Shown here: positions 13,732-17,324 of the stretch, in pieces | Layout of the letters: each line of letters opens with the position of its first letter | How positions within the stretch are numbered: the first letter of the stretch is position 1 | Assembly (NCBI GenBank): GCA_903898475.1 | Contig: CAIUFU010000007.1 | Location: 1 to 17,324 of the forward strand | From: an uncultured Alphaproteobacteria bacterium | GTDB taxonomy: Bacteria; Pseudomonadota; Alphaproteobacteria; Rickettsiales; UBA1997 | Reading direction: 5' to 3' | DNA: 17,324 bases | Position numbers and translations under genes: made by a program | Notes under the pieces: model-generated | Database searches by the model: none | Told to the model about the DNA's origin: nothing | Seen by the model: only the letters and a program-made list of their open reading frames with translations

Positions 13732-14511
13732 TTATTTCTTCTCTGCCAATTTCTTTTCGATCAATTTTTTGATCGTTACGTAATCAACATATCCTTCAGA
13801 AATTTCGCCATTTACGAAAAAAGTCGGCGCTGATTTAATTTGCAAAACTTTCGCTACTTCCATTCTCGCAGTAAGGATTTTTTCTTGCAGAGCTTTGTCA
13901 GCAAGACAGCTTTTGAATTTCTCTGAACTCATGCCGTCAAGGCCAGCAATTGCTTCTAATTTATCGGCAAATTTTTCGTCAAAAGCCCAAGCGTCTTGAG
14001 TTTTGAAAAGAGCTTTTACGGTAGCGTAATATTTGCTGGTAGCTTCGGCTTTATTTTCATTAGCTTGGCAAGAAGCAAACATCGCACCAACCAAAGCAGC
14101 TTGGTTTAATGGAAAGTTACGGAAAACAAATTGCACTTTTCCGGTATCGACAAATTCAGTTTTTAGCTTTTCGAAAGATTCACGAGTGAACGCCGCACAG
14201 TGTGGGCAAGAAAGTGAAGCATATTCAACCATCACAACTGGTGCAGATCTTTCACCAAAAACATAATCAGAAGCAGAGATTTTTAAGATCTCGCTATTTT
14301 TGCGAGTTTCGTCCAAAGCAGCAGCGTCGGCATTAACTGCGGCGTTAACGGAATCTTGCTCATGTTGCTTGGGCGCTTCTACTGCAGCAGCCTGATCATT
14401 ATATTTCTCAGAAGTTTTGTTCTTGTAATTGTGGGTCACCAGAGCGGCAAAGCCAACAAGAACAAGGATGGCAACAGCAATAACGGTGCGCTTTTTAGAT
14501 TGTTTTTGCAT
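13732..14511 (-). CDS. dsbA: DsbA-family thiol-disulfide oxidoreductase, membrane-anchored
   Basis: The protein has 259 residues. A hydrophobic segment near the N-terminus (about 9-26) anchors it in the membrane or acts as a signal. A low-complexity Ala/Asp/Glu linker follows (about 35-75). The thioredoxin-like catalytic domain starts near 78: DYVFGERSAPVVMVEYASLS, then CPHC (Cys102 and Cys105), as in DsbA. The cis-proline loop SAPTFFVNG (Pro229) comes later. Two further cysteines (148 and 202) could form a structural disulfide. This resembles the DsbA-like proteins (DSBA/DsbG-type thioredoxins) of Alphaproteobacteria. It would insert disulfides into exported proteins, possibly the Cys-rich protein at 16458-17324. 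It is the first gene of a likely dsbA-mlaF-prepilin unit. No Shine-Dalgarno is present. Confidence 0.88.
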   Translation of the reverse strand: MQKQSKKRTVIAVAILVLVGFAALVTHNYKNKTSEKYNDQAAAVEAPKQHEQDSVNAAVNADAAALDETRKNSEILKISASDYVFGERSAPVVMVEYASLSCPHCAAFTRESFEKLKTEFVDTGKVQFVFRNFPLNQAALVGAMFASCQANENKAEATSKYYATVKALFKTQDAWAFDEKFADKLEAIAGLDGMSSEKFKSCLADKALQEKILTARMEVAKVLQIKSAPTFFVNGEISEGYVDYVTIKKLIEKKLAEKK

Positions 14512-14530
14512 GCGAATTTTGATTTTGAAG

Positions 14531-14559
14531 TTGACTGACAGAGGGACGAAATTGATGAT
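14531..14559 (+). promoter_or_regulatory. Predicted promoter of the glycosyltransferase gene
   Basis: TTGACT (14531-14536), a 17-bp spacer and GATGAT (14554-14559) lie about 40 bp before the ATG at 14601, in the 89-bp gap between divergent genes. Spacing is ideal; the -10 matches four of six positions. Confidence 0.4.
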
Positions 14560-14600
14560 TTGTTAAAGAAGCTTTTTCCTGAAAAAAAATCAATCAATTT

Positions 14601-15380
14601 ATGCAAACTCCGATCTCAGTTTTCATCATTACTAAAAATGAAGAAGACCGAATTTTAGATGTGATTAATGCTGTAAAAACAATCGCCGATGAAATTTTGG
14701 TAATTGATTCTGGTAGCAGTGACCAAACCTGTGAAATCGCTACTCGCGCTGGGGCAAAAGTGATGTTTAATGCTTGGCAAGGCTTTGGTTGGCAAAAAAT
14801 TTTCGGTGAAAATCAATGTCGCAATAAATGGATTTTAAACATCGACGCTGATGAAGAAGTTTCACCCGAATTATGCGCCGAAATTAAAACAATTTTTACT
14901 AAAAACTCTCCGGAAGATTTCTACGGATTTCGCATCAAAATTGTGAATCGCTTTCGCTTCGAAAAGCATCCCCACAAATATGCTTATTTTTACAATCAAC
15001 TGCGTCTCTACAATAAAGATTACGCTGGCTTTAAAAATAGCACAGTACACGATTCCGTTGAGTTGCGTGACGGCGCGCTCGACAAAGTTGGTCAGTTAAA
15101 AAATATTATTTTTCACCAATCTTTCCGCTCTTTTTCGCATTGGATTGAGAAAATAAATTTCTACTCGCAGCTGCAAGCGCAAGATTCTTTTAGCAAGGGC
15201 AAATGCCCTTCAATTGCCAAAGTTTTGTTTGTTTCATCCGTGGCATTTTTTAAAGCATACTTTGTGCGTCGCTATTGCATTTATGGTTTTAATGGCCTGA
15301 CTTACAGCTACTTATTTGCCTTCTCGCGCTTTGCGAAAGCAATCAAAACGCGCGAGCTTTTCCAAGAAAAAAATCAGTAA
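14601..15380 (+). CDS. Family 2 glycosyltransferase, LPS-core type (WaaE/LgtF-like)
   Basis: This 259-residue GT-A enzyme begins ISVFIITKNEEDRILDVINA, a typical family 2 start. VIDSGSSDQTCEIA (34-47) and the metal-binding DAD in LNIDADEEVSPEL (82-84) follow. The C-terminal part (RLYNKDYAGFKNSTVHDSVE and IIFHQSFRSFSHWIEKINFYS) matches the WaaE/KdtX/LgtF group, which adds a glucose or similar sugar to the lipopolysaccharide inner core. Family membership is firm; the acceptor is inferred. If correct, it implies that the organism makes LPS. A hydrophobic helix near 205-222 may aid membrane association. The lipoprotein gene follows 2 bp after the stop, so the pair is likely co-transcribed. No Shine-Dalgarno is seen. 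Confidence 0.88.
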   Translation: MQTPISVFIITKNEEDRILDVINAVKTIADEILVIDSGSSDQTCEIATRAGAKVMFNAWQGFGWQKIFGENQCRNKWILNIDADEEVSPELCAEIKTIFTKNSPEDFYGFRIKIVNRFRFEKHPHKYAYFYNQLRLYNKDYAGFKNSTVHDSVELRDGALDKVGQLKNIIFHQSFRSFSHWIEKINFYSQLQAQDSFSKGKCPSIAKVLFVSSVAFFKAYFVRRYCIYGFNGLTYSYLFAFSRFAKAIKTRELFQEKNQ

Positions 15381-15382
15381 AT

Positions 15383-15943
15383 ATGCAAAAAATATTTTTA
15401 ATTTTGCTCGCCGCTTTTTTGGTTTCTTGCGGTCCGTCAAAAGAAAGTCCCGTAATTTATTTTAGTAATGGCAGCCTTGCGCCGGTTAGAGATATTCAGT
15501 GCAACTGGGCGGGAAATAATGCTCTAACTTTGCCATTGTTAAACCCCGGTGACAGCCGAAGTCAGTCTTTTTACATGCACGGCATTTCTGATTTTTTTGG
15601 CACGGTGACGATTAATTGGCGTAATGATCGTGGCGAAAGAATTCAGCGCGAATTTGTTTTTCGCCGCAACCACTTGCCTAGCATTGAGGACACTACAACT
15701 TACAACTACGTACAATTTTATTTAGATCAGGAAGAGTTGGAGTTAGTTAGCAGCGATGCTCCCGACCTCAGCGGCAAAACTCGCAAAATGGAAAGAATGT
15801 TGGCACAAATGAAGCAGGCTTACCTCAATATTCACAATCCTGATTCAATCCCAACCGGTCAAACCTCATTGATTCGTGTGCAACATATTGATCCGCAAAA
15901 AGATAGATCGGTACCTTATTGGGAAAATAGCAACTCGCTGTAA
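15383..15943 (+). CDS. Putative lipoprotein of unknown function
   Basis: This 186-residue protein starts MQKIFLILLAAFLVSCGPSK. The signal peptide ends in a lipobox LVSC, so Cys16 should be lipidated. Residue 17 is Gly, not Asp, so outer-membrane sorting is likely. The mature part (SPVIYFSNGSLAPVRDIQCNW, then LPLLNPGDSRSQSFY and GTVTINWRNDRGERIQREFV) looks beta-rich, followed by a short helical end. I do not recognise the family. It follows the glycosyltransferase by 2 bp and has no ribosome site of its own. Its stop is 9 bp from the stop of the convergent prepilin-like gene, leaving no room for a separate terminator. Confidence 0.85.
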   Translation: MQKIFLILLAAFLVSCGPSKESPVIYFSNGSLAPVRDIQCNWAGNNALTLPLLNPGDSRSQSFYMHGISDFFGTVTINWRNDRGERIQREFVFRRNHLPSIEDTTTYNYVQFYLDQEELELVSSDAPDLSGKTRKMERMLAQMKQAYLNIHNPDSIPTGQTSLIRVQHIDPQKDRSVPYWENSNSL

Positions 15944-15952
15944 TTCTTCCTA

Positions 15953-16144
15953 TTAATCCCGCTTCAGCTCTGGCCCATTCTCAAAAGAAGATGATTCCTT
16001 TACTATTGGTTCAATTGCTTTGTTAACTGCCTTATCGTCAATTTTTGATGCGACAATCGCGGCAAAGATTGCACTCACCACCAGCACGGCAATAACAAAT
16101 TCTACAATACTAAAAGCTGCTTTAGAAATTTTGTGATTTTGCAT
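15953..16144 (-). CDS. Small prepilin-like protein
   Basis: This 63-residue protein has a type IV pilin-like N-terminus: MQNHKISKAA, then FSIVEFVIAVLVVSAIFAAI. Prepilin peptidase would cut before Phe11, leaving Glu at +5. The -1 residue is Ala, as in the LamG prepilin in this window (FSLVE). Only about 30 residues follow the hydrophobic helix, with no globular domain, so it may be a minor pseudopilin-like peptide or a degraded copy. The start has an A/T-rich leader and no Shine-Dalgarno. The conserved N-terminal pattern supports real coding. Confidence 0.75.
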   Translation of the reverse strand: MQNHKISKAAFSIVEFVIAVLVVSAIFAAIVASKIDDKAVNKAIEPIVKESSSFENGPELKRD

Positions 16145-16457
16145 AAATTAATATTAACAACTTTTCCCTCATGCACTTTTAGTAATTGTACGAGGGCTAG
16201 AAAACACTGTTTTTGCAATCTATTTAGGACGTTTTTAGTAGTAAATTTTTTTGGCTACACCTTCTCATTTTGTCATTATGAATAAAGGAAAATAACAAAA
16301 AAAGCCGGACTCAAGTTAATCAAACTTGAATCCGGCTTTTTTATTATGAAAAATTACCGGAATATTTCGACCCAAACTCCAAAAACACCGCCACGTAAAT
16401 TTGCGTGAAAATGTTTTTTATGTAAACAACGCTGCGAATTCTTACATCTCGCTTTTG
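16145..16457. other. Intergenic region with terminator and small inverted repeats
   Basis: This 313-bp stretch between two minus-strand genes holds no convincing gene. It contains the strong terminator at 16297-16342. An imperfect inverted repeat is at about 16166-16196 (ccctc and gaggg arms). A near-palindrome at 16392-16407 (cacgtaaatttgcgtg) has one non-complementary pair. The first 20 bases upstream of the small prepilin gene are very AT-rich (taatattaa) and could hold its -10 box. Confidence 0.6.
16297..16342. terminator. Strong bidirectional intrinsic terminator
   Basis: An A-tract, gccgga-c-tcaagtt (16304-16317), the loop aatca, aacttga-a-tccggc (16323-16336) and then tttttt form a stem of 13 pairs with one mismatch and a U-run. 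The A-run on the left makes it work in both directions. It probably ends the transcript of the cysteine-rich gene that stops at 16458. Confidence 0.9.
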
Positions 16458-17324
16458 TTACGGGTAAATACACTGATATACCTTAATTGGAGCAGTGCCA
16501 CTAACCGCCACTCCAGTGCATCCTGCAACCCCTGCTGGAGTGCTGCAACCGCTACCACAATAAGAACATTGCCAAGTATAAATATCATTAGCCCAACTGC
16601 TATTGATTGTGATTGTAGTGCCGGAAATGCTGGTGCTAAAAGATGATAACACCACGGCATATTTTCCATTCTTACTGGCAGTACAAGTAGCACTGAGTGA
16701 TCTACCGTTATTTCCTCTGGTGGCTCCACTAGTACTAGTGTATATTAATGACCAGCGACCTGTCGGCTCAATGCAGCTTCCAGAAATTGATGCGGCTCCC
16801 GTTGTTGTGCAAGTATAAGTTGGTGAACCGGTATAACCAACTTGGCAAGGCGATGAAATGGCAGTGGCACTTGTAGCATATGCCAGACCAGATTTAGCGT
16901 TAAATCCGTTAGCCGCCGCGATAGTACAAGTTATTGGGGTGCAAGTTCCGCCAATACTGGTGGCAACTCCTGATGTAAGACAAGTGTAGCTCTTAGACCC
17001 TAAATATCCCGAAGAGCAAGCAAAGCTTCCTGCGCCTCCAGCCGCATAAGGCAAGCTAGATTGATCAGCGTAGCCGGTTCCTGATGGAGCGGTACCAGCT
17101 ACCAGTAATAGTAGCCGCTCCTGGCGCGCTACAAGTATAAGTTGGAGCACCAGTATATCCAACTTGGCAAGGAGAAGGAATAGCCGCAGCGCTTGTTGTG
17201 TAAGCAAGTCCTGATTGATTATTGAAACCAGCAACTCCAGTAATTGAACAGGTTGTTGCCACACATGATGATCCCGACAAATTATATCCAGAATTACAAT
17301 CGCAAGACCCGCTGTTATAGGTAT
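16458..17324 (-). pseudogene. Cysteine-rich repeat protein, C-terminal part, with frameshift (partial)
   Basis: The gene runs in from the right edge and ends at TAA 16458-16460. In the upstream frame the protein reads YNSGSCDCNSGYNLSGSSCV and then a repeat ending TITGS at about 17098. That frame then ends at 17065. The same protein continues in the next frame, from about 17096 (GTAPSGTGYADQSSLPYAAG) to the end. One extra base or two missing bases near 17095-17100 explain the shift. Restoring tgt ggt there would recover the conserved GSC seen in the next repeat. The protein is made of units of about 55 residues with the pattern SPCQVGYTGxPTYTC, like EGF or sushi-type extracellular modules. It ends with a distinct Cys-containing domain (WQCSYCGSGCSTPAG). 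It is probably secreted or surface-attached. The shift could be a real lesion, phase variation or a sequencing error. Confidence 0.7.
16783..17275 (-). repeat. Tandem Cys-rich modules, three units
   Basis: The modules at about 17100-17275 and 16783-16940 are close in protein sequence (SGLAYxTSAxAIxSPCQVGYTG, then PTYTC). They also share DNA stretches such as acaagtataagttgg and ccaacttggcaagg. A diverged unit lies between them (GYADQSSLPYAAGGAGSFAC and GYLGSKSYTC). This is an internal duplication within one gene. Confidence 0.75.

Noticed and set aside
16401..16646. Plus-strand open frame near the Cys-rich gene
   Set aside because: It overlaps the convincing minus-strand coding region, has no recognisable protein features and starts in a small palindrome.
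17109..17264. Leucine-rich start of the minus-strand frame that ends at 16458
   Set aside because: In this part another frame encodes the conserved Cys-rich repeat. The Leu-rich reading is out of frame, and the true protein enters this frame only near 17096.
1..17324. tRNA, rRNA, CRISPR arrays or transposase genes
   Set aside because: No cloverleaf, rRNA-like tract, regularly spaced direct repeats or transposase motifs were seen by eye in the window.

Overview
This 17.3 kb, AT-rich window (roughly 40% GC by eye) looks like the chromosome of an alphaproteobacterium, probably a Rickettsiales-like or related host-associated or predatory lineage. The strongest clue is the primary sigma factor. 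It has alphaproteobacterial wording in regions 2 and 4, and it follows what appears to be the tail of the primase gene, as in many Proteobacteria. Ankyrin proteins, LamG-type prepilins and palindromic repeats fit that lineage. The exact taxon cannot be fixed from this sequence. Only two genes (rpoD and the nuclease gene at 7982) have a clear Shine-Dalgarno. Most others start after A/T-rich leaders.

Layout. 1-2774: end of a probable dnaG, then rpoD with a long lysine-rich N-terminus. 2775-2887: two inverted repeats between convergent genes. 2888-5298 (minus): a CcmG/DsbE-type thioredoxin followed by a membrane-anchored TPR protein. 5302-6435 (plus): tgt, whose start lies 3 bp from that of ccmG. 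6432-7835 (minus): an ankyrin-repeat gene cut in two by one in-frame TAG. 7836-7981: a divergent control region with two promoter-like elements around a perfect 24-bp palindrome. 7982-8968 (plus): a nuclease joining a DUF1016-type N-terminal domain to a staphylococcal-nuclease-like domain. 9104-9907: a secreted charged repeat protein and a small membrane protein. 9972-12092 (plus): eno and a D-amino-acid transaminase gene, tightly linked. 14511-12099 (minus): a compact dsbA-mlaF-prepilin/LamG operon. 14601-15943 (plus): an LPS-core-type glycosyltransferase and a lipoprotein. 16144-15953 (minus): a second prepilin-like peptide. 17324-16458 (minus): the C-terminal end of a cysteine-rich repeat protein with a frameshift, followed by a strong terminator.

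Housekeeping genes (rpoD, tgt, eno, dat) alternate with cell-envelope genes: two thiol-disulfide proteins, two prepilin-like proteins, a lipoprotein, a glycosyltransferase and an extracellular Cys-rich protein. The two periplasmic redox proteins could serve the Cys-rich secreted products, but this is inference. The most unusual points are the DUF1016N-SNase fusion with its palindromic control region, and the neighbouring ankyrin gene with a single in-frame amber codon.
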